Source: Actinomycetaceae bacterium (lineage in GTDB: Bacteria; Actinomycetota; Actinomycetes; Actinomycetales; Actinomycetaceae). From it: 32,019 nucleotides of DNA. The position numbers and the translations under genes were made by a program. This document shows positions 8,242-17,569 of this stretch, in pieces. The stretch's first letter is position 1. Every line of letters begins with the position of its first letter. The DNA lies in the NCBI GenBank assembly GCA_017934115.1, contig JAGBKC010000082.1:1-32019 (forward strand), read 5' to 3'. The notes under the pieces are model-generated. The model made no database searches. It saw only the letters and a program-made list of their open reading frames with translations, and was not told where the DNA came from.

Positions 8242-9059
8242 TGGGGCAGAAAGTTAACCCAACCGGGTTCCGACTCGGCATTACAACAGACCACCGCTCA
8301 AAGTGGTTTGCAGATTCTACAAAAGAAGGCCAGCGTTATGCTGACTTCGTAAACGAAGACATCAAGATTCGTCGTCTTATTCAAAAGACACTCGATCGTG
8401 CAGGTATTTCACGTGTTGACATCGAGCGTCGTGCAGAACGCATCGTCGTTAATATCCGCACAGCACGTCCAGGCATCGTTATCGGTCGCCGTGGTGCTGA
8501 AGCAGATCGCTTGCGTCTTGATCTTGAAAAGATGACCGGCAAATCTATCCAGCTCAACATTCTTGAGGTAAAGAACCCTGAAGCAGATGCACAGCTTGTT
8601 GCGCAAGGAATTGCAGAACAGCTCGCTTCTCGTGTCTCTTTCCGCCGCGCAATGCGTAAAGGTATTCAATCTGCTACGCGCAGCGGTGCAAAGGGTATTC
8701 GTGTGCAGTGCTCCGGCCGTTTGGGCGGTGCTGAAATGTCGCGTTCAGAGTTCTACCGTGAAGGTCGCGTTCCTCTTCATACGCTCCGTGCAAATATTGA
8801 TTACGGTTTCTATGAAGCACGTACCACATTCGGTCGTATTGGCGTGAAGGTATGGGTTTACCGCGGTGATGTCACTGACGCTGAATATTATCAGTCTCTT
8901 GAAGCGGCTCCACGTGGACGCGGTCGTGGCGATCGTCGTGGACGTGGCCGTGGCCGTGGAAGAGGCGCTAATACGAATAAACAACAGGCACAGGCACAAG
9001 CTCCTTCAGCTGAAAAGGCCGAAGCACCTGCTGAACCTGCTGCAGAAACGGAGGCATGA
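8241..9059 (+). CDS. rpsC: 30S ribosomal protein S3 with Arg/Gly-rich tail
   Basis: The 272-residue product starts at a GTG ([14 protein letters not shown]) overlapping the rplV stop. It has the KH2 RNA-binding domain with [11 protein letters not shown] near residues 80-95 and the conserved [20 protein letters not shown] block. S3 surrounds the mRNA entry tunnel and contributes to helicase activity. Residues from about 220 form an RG-repeat stretch (about eight RG units), followed by an Ala/Glu/Gln-rich acidic end; such tails are typical of actinobacterial S3. Confidence 0.98.
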   Translation: MGQKVNPTGFRLGITTDHRSKWFADSTKEGQRYADFVNEDIKIRRLIQKTLDRAGISRVDIERRAERIVVNIRTARPGIVIGRRGAEADRLRLDLEKMTGKSIQLNILEVKNPEADAQLVAQGIAEQLASRVSFRRAMRKGIQSATRSGAKGIRVQCSGRLGGAEMSRSEFYREGRVPLHTLRANIDYGFYEARTTFGRIGVKVWVYRGDVTDAEYYQSLEAAPRGRGRGDRRGRGRGRGRGANTNKQQAQAQAPSAEKAEAPAEPAAETEA

Positions 9060-9061
9060 GA

Positions 9062-9478
9062 ATGCTTATTCCACGTCGTACAAAGTGGCGCAAGCAGCAT
9101 CGTCCAGTCCGTACTGGTATTTCTAAAGGCGGCACTGAAATTGCATTCGGTGAATATGGTATTCAAGCACTTGAACCAACATATTTAACGAATCGCCAAA
9201 TTGAAGCTGCACGTATTGCGATGACACGTCACGTCAAGCGTGGCGGTAAAATTTGGATCAACGTCTTCCCAGATCGTCCATTAACAAAGAAGGCTCTTGG
9301 CCTTCGTATGGGTTCTGGTAAGGGACCGGTTGAAACATGGGTCGCAAACGTTAAGCCAGGTCGTGTTCTTTTCGAAATGGGTGGCGTTGATGAACAGCTC
9401 GCTCGTGAAGCTATGAGCCGTGCTCAACATAAATTGCCAATCAAAACCCGTTTCATTACACGTGAGGAGGCTGCGTAA
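9062..9478 (+). CDS. rplP: 50S ribosomal protein L16
   Basis: The 138-residue L16 protein begins [15 protein letters not shown], the usual N-terminus. An ATG at 9056 is in frame but only one base from the GGAGG site (9050-9054), so 9062 with seven-base spacing is chosen. It contains [20 protein letters not shown] and [15 protein letters not shown]16 organises the A-site on the 50S subunit. Its end overlaps rpmC (TAATG). Confidence 0.98.
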   Translation: MLIPRRTKWRKQHRPVRTGISKGGTEIAFGEYGIQALEPTYLTNRQIEAARIAMTRHVKRGGKIWINVFPDRPLTKKALGLRMGSGKGPVETWVANVKPGRVLFEMGGVDEQLAREAMSRAQHKLPIKTRFITREEAA

Positions 9479-9690
9479 TGGCTAAAGGTTTAAGTGCTGA
9501 AGAGCTTCGTGCGCTTAATGACGCTGAGCTTCTTGAGAAGTTAAAAGAATCTAAAGAAGAACTCTTTAATCTTCGCTTCTCCGCTGTAACTCATCGACTT
9601 GAAGATACAAGCCGCCTTCGCGAAGTTCGCCATAACATTGCTCGTATTTATACGATCAAGCGTCAACGCGAATTGAATATTGAGAAGTGA
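9478..9690 (+). CDS. rpmC: 50S ribosomal protein L29
   Basis: This 70-residue alpha-helical protein has the L29 pattern [20 protein letters not shown] followed by [20 protein letters not shown]29 lies near the tunnel exit beside L23. It overlaps rplP by one base and ends eight bases before the GTG of rpsQ. Confidence 0.97.
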   Translation: MAKGLSAEELRALNDAELLEKLKESKEELFNLRFSAVTHRLEDTSRLREVRHNIARIYTIKRQRELNIEK

Positions 9691-9697
9691 GGAAAAA

Positions 9698-9976
9698 GTG
9701 AGCGAGCAGAATACTGAAACTCAAGAGCGCGCCCACCGTAAAGTTCAGCGCGGTTACGTTGTTTCCGACAAGATGGATAAGACCGTTATCGTCGAAGTTG
9801 AGGATCGTCGTAAGCACGCACTTTATGGCAAGGTTCTTACGCATACAAAACGCGTAAAAGCTCACGATGAAAACAACGAGGTACGCGTAGGCGATCTTGT
9901 TCGTATTATGGAAACCCGTCCGTTGAGTGCGACCAAGCATTTCCGCGTGGTCGAAATCATCGAGAAGGCTAAGTAA
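9698..9976 (+). CDS. rpsQ: 30S ribosomal protein S17
   Basis: The 92-residue S17 protein is read from the GTG at 9698, which has GTGAGG five bases upstream. A longer frame from 9680 lacks a site. The OB-fold core [17 protein letters not shown] and [16 protein letters not shown] is intact. S17 is an early 16S binder. It is the last gene of the S10-type block; a 77-base gap follows. Confidence 0.96.
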   Translation: MSEQNTETQERAHRKVQRGYVVSDKMDKTVIVEVEDRRKHALYGKVLTHTKRVKAHDENNEVRVGDLVRIMETRPLSATKHFRVVEIIEKAK

Positions 9977-9994
9977 CTTTTCGTTACTAATGTA

Positions 9995-10040
9995 CCCATC
10001 CGTTCGGCAAGGCTCGCATAGCGAGAACCGGCACGACGAC
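9995..10040 (+). promoter_or_regulatory. Hairpin in the rpsQ-rplN gap
   Basis: CTCGC-ATA-GCGAG forms a tight stem (about 10013-10025) flanked by CGG/CCG bases that can extend it. It lies just before the ACAGGAG ribosome-binding site of rplN, in one of the few sizeable gaps in the cluster. It could be a processing site or regulatory element; no T-run follows, so it is not a terminator. Confidence 0.3.
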
Positions 10041-10053
10041 AGGAGAATAAAGA

Positions 10054-10422
10054 ATGATCCAGCAAGAGACGCGACTTTCAGTTGCTGACAACACAGGTGC
10101 AAAAGAAATTTTGTGCATTCGTGTTCTCGGTGGCTCTGGTCAGCGCTACGCGGGAATTGGTGACACAATTGTCGCCACCGTTAAGGATGCTATTCCTGGC
10201 GGTAACGTGAAAAAGGGCGAAGTCGTTAAGGCTGTTATCGTCCGCGCTAAGAAGGAAACTCGTCGCCCAGACGGTTCCTATATCCGTTTTGATGAAAATG
10301 CAGCCGTTATCTTGAAAGGTGACGGTGAACCACGTGGTACACGTATTTTCGGGCCAGTTGGCCGTGAATTGCGTGACCGCAAGTTCATGCGTATTGTTTC
10401 ACTTGCACCGGAGGTGATCTGA
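10054..10422 (+). CDS. rplN: 50S ribosomal protein L14
   Basis: The 122-residue L14 protein reads [20 protein letters not shown] and contains the family signature block [21 protein letters not shown]14 contributes to intersubunit bridges with 16S rRNA and is where RsfS-type factors bind. It opens the spc-type block; its TGA overlaps the ATG of rplX. Confidence 0.98.
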   Translation: MIQQETRLSVADNTGAKEILCIRVLGGSGQRYAGIGDTIVATVKDAIPGGNVKKGEVVKAVIVRAKKETRRPDGSYIRFDENAAVILKGDGEPRGTRIFGPVGRELRDRKFMRIVSLAPEVI

Positions 10423-10808
10423 TGCCTGCAAAAATTAAAAAGGGCGATACTGTCATGATCATCGCAGGTGGTTCAACGAAGCGTGATGCTGATGGTAATC
10501 GTACATCTAATCCAGATTTGGGCCAGAAAGGCACTGTTCTTTCTGTAGATCGTGAACGTGGTACCGTCATCGTTGAAGGCCGTAACTTGGTTAAGCGCCA
10601 TACACGCGCTGGTCAAGGTGCAGATGTTGCAGGCGGTATTGAAACAAAAGAAGCTCCTATTGCAATTTCAAATGTTGCTTTGGTGGCAAAAGACGGTAAG
10701 CCAGTACGCGTAGGTTTCCGCCAAAAAGAAGTAAAAACTGCTGATGGTAGCACAAAAACTACTTATGAGCGTATCGGCCGTCGTGGTGGAAAGGAGATTG
10801 AACTATGA
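10422..10808 (+). CDS. rplX: 50S ribosomal protein L24
   Basis: This 128-residue protein has the KOW motif at its start ([20 protein letters not shown]) and NLVKRHTR in the middle. L24 is an assembly initiator of 23S rRNA near the tunnel exit. It is slightly longer than the E. coli protein, as in other actinobacteria. It overlaps rplE by four bases (ATGA). Confidence 0.97.
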   Translation: MPAKIKKGDTVMIIAGGSTKRDADGNRTSNPDLGQKGTVLSVDRERGTVIVEGRNLVKRHTRAGQGADVAGGIETKEAPIAISNVALVAKDGKPVRVGFRQKEVKTADGSTKTTYERIGRRGGKEIEL

Positions 10809-11353
10809 GCACTCCTCGTTTGAAGGAAAAATATGCTAATGAAATAGCACCAAAGCTTACTGAAGAGTTCAATTACTCAAATATCCACACTGTCGCTAAG
10901 CTTGAAAAAATTGTAGTGAATATGGGTGTTGGCGAAGCAGCTCGTGATTCGAAAGTTTTGCAGGGCGCGATTGCTGACATGACCGCTATTACTGGTCAAA
11001 AGCCACAAACTACAAAAGCTAAGAAATCAATCGCACAGTTCAAATTGCGTGAAGGCCAACCAATCGGTTGTCACGTAACTTTGCGTGGCGATCGTATGTG
11101 GGAATTCCTTGATCGTCTTCTTGCAACTGCTTTGCCACGTATCCGCGACTTCCGTGGCCTTTCACCAAAGCAGTTTGACGGCAATGGAAACTACACATTT
11201 GGTTTGACAGAACAAACCGTATTCCACGAGATCAACCAAGATAAGATCGATCGCGTGCGTGGTATGGATATAACTGTTGTAACCACTGCGAAAAATGACG
11301 ACGAGGGTCGTGCGCTTTTGCGTCACCTCGGCTTCCCCTTTAAGGAGGCGTAA
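10805..11353 (+). CDS. rplE: 50S ribosomal protein L5
   Basis: The 182-residue L5 protein contains [37 protein letters not shown] and [16 protein letters not shown]. It anchors 5S rRNA in the central protuberance. It overlaps rplX by four bases and ends three bases before rpsN. Confidence 0.98.
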   Translation: MSTPRLKEKYANEIAPKLTEEFNYSNIHTVAKLEKIVVNMGVGEAARDSKVLQGAIADMTAITGQKPQTTKAKKSIAQFKLREGQPIGCHVTLRGDRMWEFLDRLLATALPRIRDFRGLSPKQFDGNGNYTFGLTEQTVFHEINQDKIDRVRGMDITVVTTAKNDDEGRALLRHLGFPFKEA

Positions 11354-11356
11354 GAA

Positions 11357-11542
11357 ATGGCAAAAACTGCTTTGAAACAAAAGGCTGCACGCAAGCCTAA
11401 GTATCAGGTGCGCGCTTACACACGTTGCAATCGTTGTGGCCGTCCTCATTCCGTCTATCGCAAATTCGGCCTTTGCCGTATTTGTCTCCGTGAACTCGCC
11501 CATGCTGGTGAGCTTCCTGGTGTAAAGAAGTCCAGCTGGTAA
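11357..11542 (+). CDS. rpsN: 30S ribosomal protein S14, zinc-binding type
   Basis: This short S14 form (61 aa) has Cys24, Cys27, Cys40 and Cys43 in [20 protein letters not shown], forming a zinc ribbon, so it is the C+ (type Z) paralogue. Bacteria often keep a zinc-free copy elsewhere for zinc starvation; none is in this window. S14 completes the 30S head with S3 and S10. Confidence 0.97.
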   Translation: MAKTALKQKAARKPKYQVRAYTRCNRCGRPHSVYRKFGLCRICLRELAHAGELPGVKKSSW

Positions 11543-11577
11543 GCAACTACGTCGCAGGTCCGTAAGGGAAACCACGA

Positions 11578-11598
11578 CGAGGAAGGGCAAAAGCCCAC
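11578..11598 (+). promoter_or_regulatory. GGGC-AAAA-GCCC hairpin over the rpsH ribosome-binding region
   Basis: Just before the rpsH ATG, GAGGAAGGG is followed directly by a perfect four-base stem, GGGC AAAA GCCC (11585-11596), two bases from the start codon. The stem overlaps the 3' end of the Shine-Dalgarno stretch and could tune rpsH translation. That role is inferred only. Confidence 0.3.
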
Positions 11599-11997
11599 AT
11601 GTCTATGACTGATCCAATCGCAGATATGTTAACGCGTCTGCGTAACGCTAATTCAGCGTTTCACGAGTCGGTATCAATGCCGTACTCTAAATTGAAAGCG
11701 AATATCGCTGAAATTCTTCAACGTGAAGGTTACATTGCTTCCTTCGAAGTTGAAGACGCAAAAGTCGGTAAGACTCTTACACTTCAGTTGAAATTCGGTC
11801 CAAATCGTGAACGTGCACTTGCTGGTATTCGTCGTATTTCGAAGCCAGGTTTGCGTGTTTATGCAAAATCAACAAAGTTGCCTCAAGTTCTTGGTGGGCT
11901 CGGTGTGGCTATTCTTTCCACATCTTCAGGCCTTTTAACAGATCGTGAGGCTAAGAATCGTGGCGTTGGCGGGGAAGTCCTCGCTTACGTGTGGTAA
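11599..11997 (+). CDS. rpsH: 30S ribosomal protein S8
   Basis: The 132-residue S8 protein begins [18 protein letters not shown], as in other actinobacteria, and ends with the conserved [11 protein letters not shown]. The block [20 protein letters not shown] is the family signature region. S8 binds 16S helix 21 and in E. coli feeds back on the spc operon. The 56-base gap before it holds a hairpin at the ribosome-binding site. Confidence 0.98.
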   Translation: MSMTDPIADMLTRLRNANSAFHESVSMPYSKLKANIAEILQREGYIASFEVEDAKVGKTLTLQLKFGPNRERALAGIRRISKPGLRVYAKSTKLPQVLGGLGVAILSTSSGLLTDREAKNRGVGGEVLAYVW

Positions 11998-12013
11998 CGG
12001 GAAGGAAAACAAT

Positions 12014-12550
12014 ATGTCACGTATTGGTAAAAAGCCCGTTGCTATTCCTGCTGGTGTTGACATCAATATTGATGGTCAGCAGGTCACGGTTAAAGGGCCT
12101 AAGGGAACTTTAGAGCACACAATTGCTGCTCCTATTACCGCAAAGGTAGAAGAGGGTAATGTTGTTGTGGAGCGGCCAAACGATGAACGTGTGTCGCGTT
12201 CATTGCACGGCTTAACTCGTACGCTTATCAACAATATGGTGGTTGGTGTAACTGAAGGTTACACAAAGAATATGACTATCGTTGGTACGGGTTATCGTGT
12301 TGTTGCTAAGGGGAAGGATCTTGAATTCTCCCTTGGTTATTCACATACCATTACGGTCAAAGCTCCAGAAGGCATTACTTTCAAAGTTGATTCTCAAACA
12401 CAGTTCTCTGTTAATGGAATCGACAAACAGCAAGTTGGAGAAGTAGCTGCAAACATTCGTAAGTTGCGTAAGCCTGAACCTTATAAGGGTAAGGGTGTTC
12501 GTTACTCTGATGAGCAGGTGCGTCGTAAGGCTGGAAAGGCAGGTAAGTAA
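12014..12550 (+). CDS. rplF: 50S ribosomal protein L6
   Basis: The 178-residue L6 protein is read from [15 protein letters not shown], the usual start. The frame is open further upstream but overlaps rpsH and lacks support; GGGAAGGAAAAC gives the ribosome-binding site. It has the two-domain L6 layout and ends with the [20 protein letters not shown] signature. It sits near the factor-binding centre. It overlaps rplR (TAATG). Confidence 0.98.
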   Translation: MSRIGKKPVAIPAGVDINIDGQQVTVKGPKGTLEHTIAAPITAKVEEGNVVVERPNDERVSRSLHGLTRTLINNMVVGVTEGYTKNMTIVGTGYRVVAKGKDLEFSLGYSHTITVKAPEGITFKVDSQTQFSVNGIDKQQVGEVAANIRKLRKPEPYKGKGVRYSDEQVRRKAGKAGK

Positions 12551-12921
12551 TGTCTGTTACCGTAAAAGGCAAAGGTAAGCGTATTGCACGTACACGCCGC
12601 CATTTCCGTCTTCGTAAGAAAGTTGTTGGTACTCCGCAGCGTCCACGTCTTGTCGTAACACGTTCTAACCGTCATATGGTTGCACAGGTTATTGACGATA
12701 CTGCTGGTCATACATTAGCAAGTGCATCAACTTTAGAAGCTTCTTTGCGTAGCGAAAACGCTAATAAAGTAGATAAGTCACGTAAAGTTGGTGAACTTAT
12801 CGCAAAGCGTGCCCAAGAAGCTGGAATCACTACTGTCGTGTTTGATCGCGGTGGTAACAAGTATCATGGTCGTGTTGCTGCGGTTGCCGATGGTGCCCGT
12901 GAAGCAGGACTCGTCCTTTAA
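12550..12921 (+). CDS. rplR: 50S ribosomal protein L18
   Basis: The 123-residue L18 protein has a basic N-terminus ([19 protein letters not shown]), then [20 protein letters not shown] and the C-terminal [19 protein letters not shown]. It binds 5S rRNA with L5. It overlaps rplF by one base. Confidence 0.98.
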   Translation: MSVTVKGKGKRIARTRRHFRLRKKVVGTPQRPRLVVTRSNRHMVAQVIDDTAGHTLASASTLEASLRSENANKVDKSRKVGELIAKRAQEAGITTVVFDRGGNKYHGRVAAVADGAREAGLVL

Positions 12922-12947
12922 TCGCGAAAGAGAGCAGAGGTTATCTT

Positions 12948-13655
12948 ATGGCTGCAGAGCAGCAAGAAGGAGTACAAGCTCCTGTGGAGAATGCCGGCGA
13001 TCGTCGCGAACAGCGCGGCCGCCAAGGTCGTCGTGGGGGCGAGCGTCGTGAACGTCGTAACCGCGAAGAAAATACATACATCGAACGTGTAGTTACTATC
13101 AATCGTGTAGCTAAGACTGTCAAAGGCGGTCGTCGCATGTCTTTCACAGCTCTTGTTGTGGTAGGCGACGGTAATGGCACACTTGGTATTGGCTATGGCA
13201 AGGCTAAAGAAGTTCCTGCAGCAATTGCTAAGGGAACTGAAGAAGCTAAGAAGAACTTCTTTAAGGTTCCTCGTATTGGTACAACGATTCCTCACATTGT
13301 TCAAGGTGAGGATGCAGCAGGCGTTGTTTTGCTTCGTCCAGCTGCTCCGGGTACTGGCGTTATCGCTGGTGGTCCTGTTCGTGCCATCATGGAAGCAGTC
13401 GGCATCAATGATGTTTTGAGTAAGTCTCTTGGCTCTTCTAATGCTATTAACATTGTTCACGCAACTGTTGCAGCATTGAAGCAGTTGGAACAACCAGAAG
13501 CAGTGGCAGCACGTCGTGGCTTGCCTCTTGAACGTGTTGTTCCTGAGTACATGCTTCGTGCACGCGCAGAAGCTGAAGCAAAGGAACGTGCTGAAAAACA
13601 AGCAGCTGCTGTTAAAGCTGAAAATGAAGCTGCTGTTGCAGGAGTTGGTGCGTAA
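12948..13655 (+). CDS. rpsE: 30S ribosomal protein S5 with extended tails
   Basis: The 235-residue S5 protein is longer than the E. coli protein (about 166). The core carries [39 protein letters not shown] and [19 protein letters not shown]. An Arg/Glu-rich N-terminal extension of about 45 residues and an Ala/Glu-rich, helix-prone C-terminal tail (residues about 205-235) flank it; such extensions occur in other actinobacteria. S5 affects decoding accuracy and mRNA unwinding. It overlaps rpmD (TAATG). Confidence 0.97.
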   Translation: MAAEQQEGVQAPVENAGDRREQRGRQGRRGGERRERRNREENTYIERVVTINRVAKTVKGGRRMSFTALVVVGDGNGTLGIGYGKAKEVPAAIAKGTEEAKKNFFKVPRIGTTIPHIVQGEDAAGVVLLRPAAPGTGVIAGGPVRAIMEAVGINDVLSKSLGSSNAINIVHATVAALKQLEQPEAVAARRGLPLERVVPEYMLRARAEAEAKERAEKQAAAVKAENEAAVAGVGA

Positions 13656-13837
13656 TGGCTAAGGTAAAAATTACTCAGGTTAAAGGGCTTGTTGGTGGCA
13701 CAAAGCGCCAAGCAGCAACAATGCGTACACTTGGATTACGTAAGATCGGTCAATCTGTTGTACGTGAAGATCGCCCTGAAGTTCTCGGAGCTATTCGTGC
13801 TGTTGCTCATCTTGTTAAAGTTGAGGAGGTTGACTAA
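13655..13837 (+). CDS. rpmD: 50S ribosomal protein L30
   Basis: This 60-residue L30 protein reads [19 protein letters not shown] and [20 protein letters not shown]. It is a small ferredoxin-like fold protein on the 50S subunit. It overlaps both neighbours by one base, and GAGGAGG within its end serves rplO. Confidence 0.97.
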   Translation: MAKVKITQVKGLVGGTKRQAATMRTLGLRKIGQSVVREDRPEVLGAIRAVAHLVKVEEVD

Positions 13838-14295
13838 TGTCTGAAGAAACACCAGTTTTGAAGGTACACGATCTCCGTCCTGCTGAAGGTGCTAAGAAAG
13901 CTAAGACACGCGTTGGTCGTGGTGAAGCTTCAAAGGGTAAAACTGCTGGCCGTGGAACAAAGGGCACAAAGGCTCGTTATCAAGTTCCTGCAGGCTTCGA
14001 AGGTGGTCAAATGCCATTGCATATGCGTTTGCCAAAACTTCGCGGTTTTAAGAATCCGTTCCGCACAGAGTATCAAGTTGTTAATGTTGAAGCTCTTTCT
14101 GCTCTTTTCCCAGAAGGCGGCAAGATTACTGTTGACGATTTGGTTGAAAAAGGAGCCGTACGAGCAAAGAATCTTGTAAAAGTTCTTGGTTCTGGTGAAA
14201 CATCAGTGAAATTTGATTTAGAAGTTCATGCATGTTCCGCATCGGCAAAGGAAAAGATTGAAGCTGCTGGCGGTAGCGTTACTATCGTTAAGTAA
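13837..14295 (+). CDS. rplO: 50S ribosomal protein L15
   Basis: The 152-residue L15 protein shows the Gly/Lys-rich N-terminal half ([18 protein letters not shown]) and [16 protein letters not shown]. The C-terminal signature V-x-A-x-x-x-S-A-x-x-x-I-E-A-A-G-G is intact. It is the last gene of the long ribosomal cluster, and a strong terminator follows. Confidence 0.98.
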   Translation: MSEETPVLKVHDLRPAEGAKKAKTRVGRGEASKGKTAGRGTKGTKARYQVPAGFEGGQMPLHMRLPKLRGFKNPFRTEYQVVNVEALSALFPEGGKITVDDLVEKGAVRAKNLVKVLGSGETSVKFDLEVHACSASAKEKIEAAGGSVTIVK

Positions 14296-14310
14296 GTATA
14301 AAGTCTTTAT

Positions 14311-14346
14311 AAGTGACCTCTTCTTATATGAAGGGGTCACTTTTTT
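14311..14346 (+). terminator. Strong intrinsic terminator of the S10-spc cluster
   Basis: AAGTGACCTCTTC and GAAGGGGTCACTT form a 13-pair stem with one G-T wobble, followed by a run of T (14339-14346). It separates rplO from secY, which therefore likely has its own promoter in 14347-14490; I could not settle on one. Confidence 0.88.
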
Positions 14347-14498
14347 GTGATTTAAGTACAGATGTCTACTTTTTCGGCGGTGAGTATGGCATAGGGTGTG
14401 TTTTACGTATATAGTTGTACTGTATTTTAGGCTCTATCTAGGGTTGTATGCATATCATGCGTCAATATGCATGTGTGTATCGTAATGTTGGAGGGTAC

Positions 14499-15794
14499 AT
14501 GTTTAAGGCATTAGGTGCGGCATTCCGTACAGCAGATTTACGTCGTAAACTGTTGTTTACACTTTTCATTATGGCAATTTATCGTTTTGGTACCTATGTT
14601 CCGGCGCCTTTTGTTTCTTATGGAAACATTCAAACATGTATGACTCAAATGGGTGATGATGAAGTTGGTTTTATGACAATGATCAACATGTTTTCCGGTG
14701 GTGGCATGTTGCAGTTGTCGATTTTTGCTCTGGGTATCATGCCGTATATTACTGCCTCTATCATTATTCAGTTATTGCGCGTGGTTATCCCTCGCTTTGA
14801 GGAACTTCATAAAGAAGGTCAATCAGGTACAGCAAAATTGACGGAATACACTCGTTATTTAACTATTGGCTTGGGTGTTCTCCAGTCATCTGTTGTTGTT
14901 TCTGTTGCTAACCGTTCCTTGTTTGAAGGATGCTCAGTCGATCCGATTCCTAACGAAACATGGTGGAAGGTTCTTTTCGCTATCATGACGATGACAGCTG
15001 GAACAGGCCTTATTATGTGGCTTGCTGAGCAAATCACTGAGCGCGGTATTGGCAACGGTATGTCTATCCTTATTTTTACGGGTATTGCAGCAAGTTTCCC
15101 AACAATGCTCTGGGAAGTTAATAATTCAAAGGGTATTGGTTACGCACTCGGCGTTTTTGTTTTGTTCCTCCTCATTATGGCTGTTGTTGCTTTTGTTGAG
15201 CAAAGCCAGCGTCGTATTCCTGTGCAGTATGCAAAGCGTGTTGTTGGTCGCCGTACATATGGTGGTTCGGCAACATATCTTCCTTTGAAGATCAATATGG
15301 CTAATGTTATTCCAGTTATTTTTGCTTCTTCTATTTTGATGCTTCCTCAAATGGTTGCTCAATTTGGCGATCCATCATCATCATGGGTTGCTTTTGTGAA
15401 TAAATGGTTTGCATCTGGTCCAAATGCATATGTGTATTTTGTGCTTTATGGTTTGCTTATCGTTGGTTTTACCTTCTTCTATACATCTATTTCTTTTAAT
15501 ACTGAAGAAGTTGCAGATAATATGAAGCGTTATGGTGGTTTTGTGCCTGGTTATCGCCCGGGTACATCAACTGCAAATTACCTGCGTTATGTTTCTAACC
15601 GCTTAACAACAGTTGGTTCTATTTATTTGGCAATTGTTGCTTTGATCCCAACTGTCTTGTTTGCAAAGCTTGGCATTATGGGCTCTAGCTTTGGTGGAAC
15701 ATCCATCATGATTCTTATTGGTGTTGGTTTGCAGACTGTTAAAGATATTGATGCACAGTTGCAACAACGTCATTATGAAGGCTTTTTGAAATAG
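14499..15794 (+). CDS. secY: Protein translocase subunit SecY
   Basis: The 431-residue, ten-helix channel protein forms the SecYEG translocon in the cytoplasmic membrane. It is read from MFKALGAAFRTADLRRKLLF; a longer frame from 14448 bypasses the GGAGGG site at 14490-14495. Helix 2 begins QLSIFALGIMPYITASIIIQ (plug side), and the cytoplasmic loop RRIPVQYAKRVVGRR and the late loop YGGFVPGYRPGTSTANYL match the ribosome- and SecA-contacting regions. It is separated from adk by a terminator. Confidence 0.97.
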   Translation: MFKALGAAFRTADLRRKLLFTLFIMAIYRFGTYVPAPFVSYGNIQTCMTQMGDDEVGFMTMINMFSGGGMLQLSIFALGIMPYITASIIIQLLRVVIPRFEELHKEGQSGTAKLTEYTRYLTIGLGVLQSSVVVSVANRSLFEGCSVDPIPNETWWKVLFAIMTMTAGTGLIMWLAEQITERGIGNGMSILIFTGIAASFPTMLWEVNNSKGIGYALGVFVLFLLIMAVVAFVEQSQRRIPVQYAKRVVGRRTYGGSATYLPLKINMANVIPVIFASSILMLPQMVAQFGDPSSSWVAFVNKWFASGPNAYVYFVLYGLLIVGFTFFYTSISFNTEEVADNMKRYGGFVPGYRPGTSTANYLRYVSNRLTTVGSIYLAIVALIPTVLFAKLGIMGSSFGGTSIMILIGVGLQTVKDIDAQLQQRHYEGFLK

Positions 15795-15812
15795 TTGTTA
15801 TTGTTGGTGAAG

Positions 15813-15847
15813 AAAGAGTCAGAGAAATCTGGCTCTTTTCTTTTTTT
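15813..15847 (+). terminator. Intrinsic terminator after secY
   Basis: AAAGAG-T-CAGA pairs with TCTG-G-CTCTTT around a GAAA tetraloop, followed by TCTTTTTTT. It implies that adk is transcribed from its own promoter in 15848-15950. Confidence 0.82.
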
Positions 15848-15962
15848 GTTTTCTTGTATTATGTTGATGTTGATATAAAGAAACTCGGAAAATATTGATG
15901 CTTAATGTATGGTCATTTTGTCGTATATTACAATAGAAGAGTTGTTCTAAGAAAGGATATGT

Positions 15963-16535
15963 ATGTCGCTTCGGTTAATTATGGTCGGCCCACCAGGTGC
16001 TGGTAAGGGAACTCAGGCAGTTGGCTTGTGTGAGCGCAATGAAATCGTTCAGGTTTCAACAGGAGATTTGTTTCGTGCGCACGCGAAAGCAAATGATGAG
16101 CTTGGTCAATTGGCAGCATCATACAGCGCAAAAGGTGAGCTTGTTCCAGATGAAGTAACAAATCGTATGGTTGACGAGCGTCTTAACGAAGATGACCTTG
16201 TTAACGGTTTTTTGCTTGATGGCTACCCGCGTAATGTTGATCAGGTCAAAGCGCTTGATGAGATGCTTGATAAACGTAATATTTCCATTGATGTCGTTAT
16301 CGAGCTAGTTGTTAGCGATGAAGAAGTGGTGCCTCGCTTATTAGAACGCGCTAAAATTCAAGGTCGCAGCGATGATACTGAAGATGTTATTCGCCGACGT
16401 CTTGATGTTTATCATGAAACAACTAGGCCAATTGTTGATGTGTATCGTGAACGTGGTTTGCTGCGTCAAGTTGATGGAGTTGGCACAGTAGAAGAAGTGG
16501 CACGCCGTATTGATGAGGTTATTTCTTCTCTCTAA
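15963..16535 (+). CDS. adk: Adenylate kinase
   Basis: This kinase interconverts ATP + AMP and 2 ADP in the cytosol. Residues 9-17 (GPPGAGKGT) form the P-loop. VSTGDLFR and the LLDGYPRNVDQV stretch bind AMP, and DTEDVIRRRLDVY is the conserved LID-side Arg region. The 190-residue length shows the short-LID form without the zinc-finger insert. The start has AAGAAAGGAT upstream. The secY-adk-map order is the usual one. Confidence 0.97.
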   Translation: MSLRLIMVGPPGAGKGTQAVGLCERNEIVQVSTGDLFRAHAKANDELGQLAASYSAKGELVPDEVTNRMVDERLNEDDLVNGFLLDGYPRNVDQVKALDEMLDKRNISIDVVIELVVSDEEVVPRLLERAKIQGRSDDTEDVIRRRLDVYHETTRPIVDVYRERGLLRQVDGVGTVEEVARRIDEVISSL

Positions 16536-16627
16536 TTTTGTTAATGTTAAAGGGCTAAACATAGGTTTAGTCCTTTGCATATATATGGGGGAGTGCGTAC
16601 CAGTTCTGTTGGATACAGGGAGTTAAT

Positions 16628-17449
16628 GTGGGTGATATTGAATATAAGACTCGCGAGCAGATGCTCTACTGCCAAGAATCTGCCTTGATTGTGAATGAGA
16701 TTCATAATGCTTTACGTGAGAGTGTGCATGTCGGTATGACAACTGCTGAAGCCGATGATATAGCGCGAGATGTTTTAGTATCGGCGGGGGCAAGATCTAA
16801 CTTTTTAGGTTACTATGAATATCCGGCTCATATCTGTGTTTCTGTTAATGAAGAAATTGTTCATGGTATCCCCGGTGAACGTGTTATACAGTCTGGCGAT
16901 ATTGTCTCTTTTGATTGTGGAGCTGTAAAGAACGGATGGCACGGAGATAGCTGTTTTACGATGGTGATGCCAGGCGGCGATGAAGCGATAGCAAAGAGTC
17001 GTCAACGTTTAAGTGATATGACGGAAGAATCTATGTGGGCGGGAATTGCCGCCATTGCGAATGGTGCGTATATTGGTGATATTGGTGGCGCTATCGATGA
17101 TTTTGTTACGGAAAATTCTCCCGATCTTGATATTGTTCTTGATTATATTGGTCATGGTATTGGTTCGCAGATGCATCAAGGGCCCGATGTTCCTAATTAC
17201 CGTACGCGTGCGCGCGGACCTAAAATTCGCTCCGGTATGATTTTATGTGTTGAGCCTATGTTGACATCAGGTTCTCAAGATAATGTCACTCTTGATGATG
17301 GATGGACAGTTGTCACCCTTGATGGTAAAGATGCGTGTCATTGGGAATGTCAAGTTGCAGTACATGATCGCGGTATTTGGGTGCTTAATAAGCCAGATGG
17401 GGGTGCGCAGCGTTTAGAGAAGTATGGAGTTACTCCATTACCACTTTAA
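16628..17449 (+). CDS. map: Methionine aminopeptidase type I
   Basis: The enzyme removes N-terminal Met from nascent proteins with a dinuclear metal centre. All ligands are visible in 273 residues: Asp96 (SFDCGA), Asp107 (WHGDS), His176 (YIGHGIG), Glu209 (LCVEPM) and Glu240 (HWECQVAVHD), with substrate-binding His79 (EEIVHGIPG). It starts at a GTG with GGGAG upstream, 92 bases after adk. It is not followed by infA, as is often the case; a sulfur-stress cluster comes next. Confidence 0.96.
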   Translation: MGDIEYKTREQMLYCQESALIVNEIHNALRESVHVGMTTAEADDIARDVLVSAGARSNFLGYYEYPAHICVSVNEEIVHGIPGERVIQSGDIVSFDCGAVKNGWHGDSCFTMVMPGGDEAIAKSRQRLSDMTEESMWAGIAAIANGAYIGDIGGAIDDFVTENSPDLDIVLDYIGHGIGSQMHQGPDVPNYRTRARGPKIRSGMILCVEPMLTSGSQDNVTLDDGWTVVTLDGKDACHWECQVAVHDRGIWVLNKPDGGAQRLEKYGVTPLPL

Positions 17450-17482
17450 TGTTATGTGATATAACTCATCTTCTTATTTGGA

Positions 17483-17498
17483 ATACCCTATAGGGTAT
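17483..17498 (+). promoter_or_regulatory. CsoR/CstR-type operator 1
   Basis: ATACCCTATAGGGTAT is a perfect 16-base palindrome of the CsoR-family type (ATACCC-N4-GGGTAT). It lies 87 bases before the CoA-disulfide reductase gene. The candidate repressor is encoded at 19272. Confidence 0.72.
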
Positions 17499-17511
17499 AA
17501 GCGTTTTTTCG

Positions 17512-17539
17512 GTAGACGCAATACCCATAAGGGTATATG
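17512..17539 (+). promoter_or_regulatory. CsoR/CstR-type operator 2 overlapping the likely promoter
   Basis: ATACCCATAAGGGTAT (17521-17536) has the same half-sites as operator 1, centred 38 bases downstream. It lies between a weak -35-like GTAGAC (17512-17517) and a TATATG -10 (17534-17539), so a bound regulator would block RNA polymerase. Confidence 0.65.
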
Positions 17540-17569
17540 ATTTCAGATAAGACATGAGAAAGGATCACA

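Noticed and set aside
8920..8970. A GC-rich tandem repeat (CGTGGx units) suggesting a mobile or regulatory repeat
   Set aside because: It encodes the RG-rich tail of S3, a normal feature of actinobacterial S3.
12918..13601. A 227-residue minus-strand ORF opposite rpsE
   Set aside because: It is a low-complexity, Cys/Asn/Thr-rich antisense frame created by the codon usage of rpsE.
14448..14498. A 17-residue N-terminal extension of SecY
   Set aside because: It bypasses the GGAGGG site before 14499 and is not part of the conserved SecY start.
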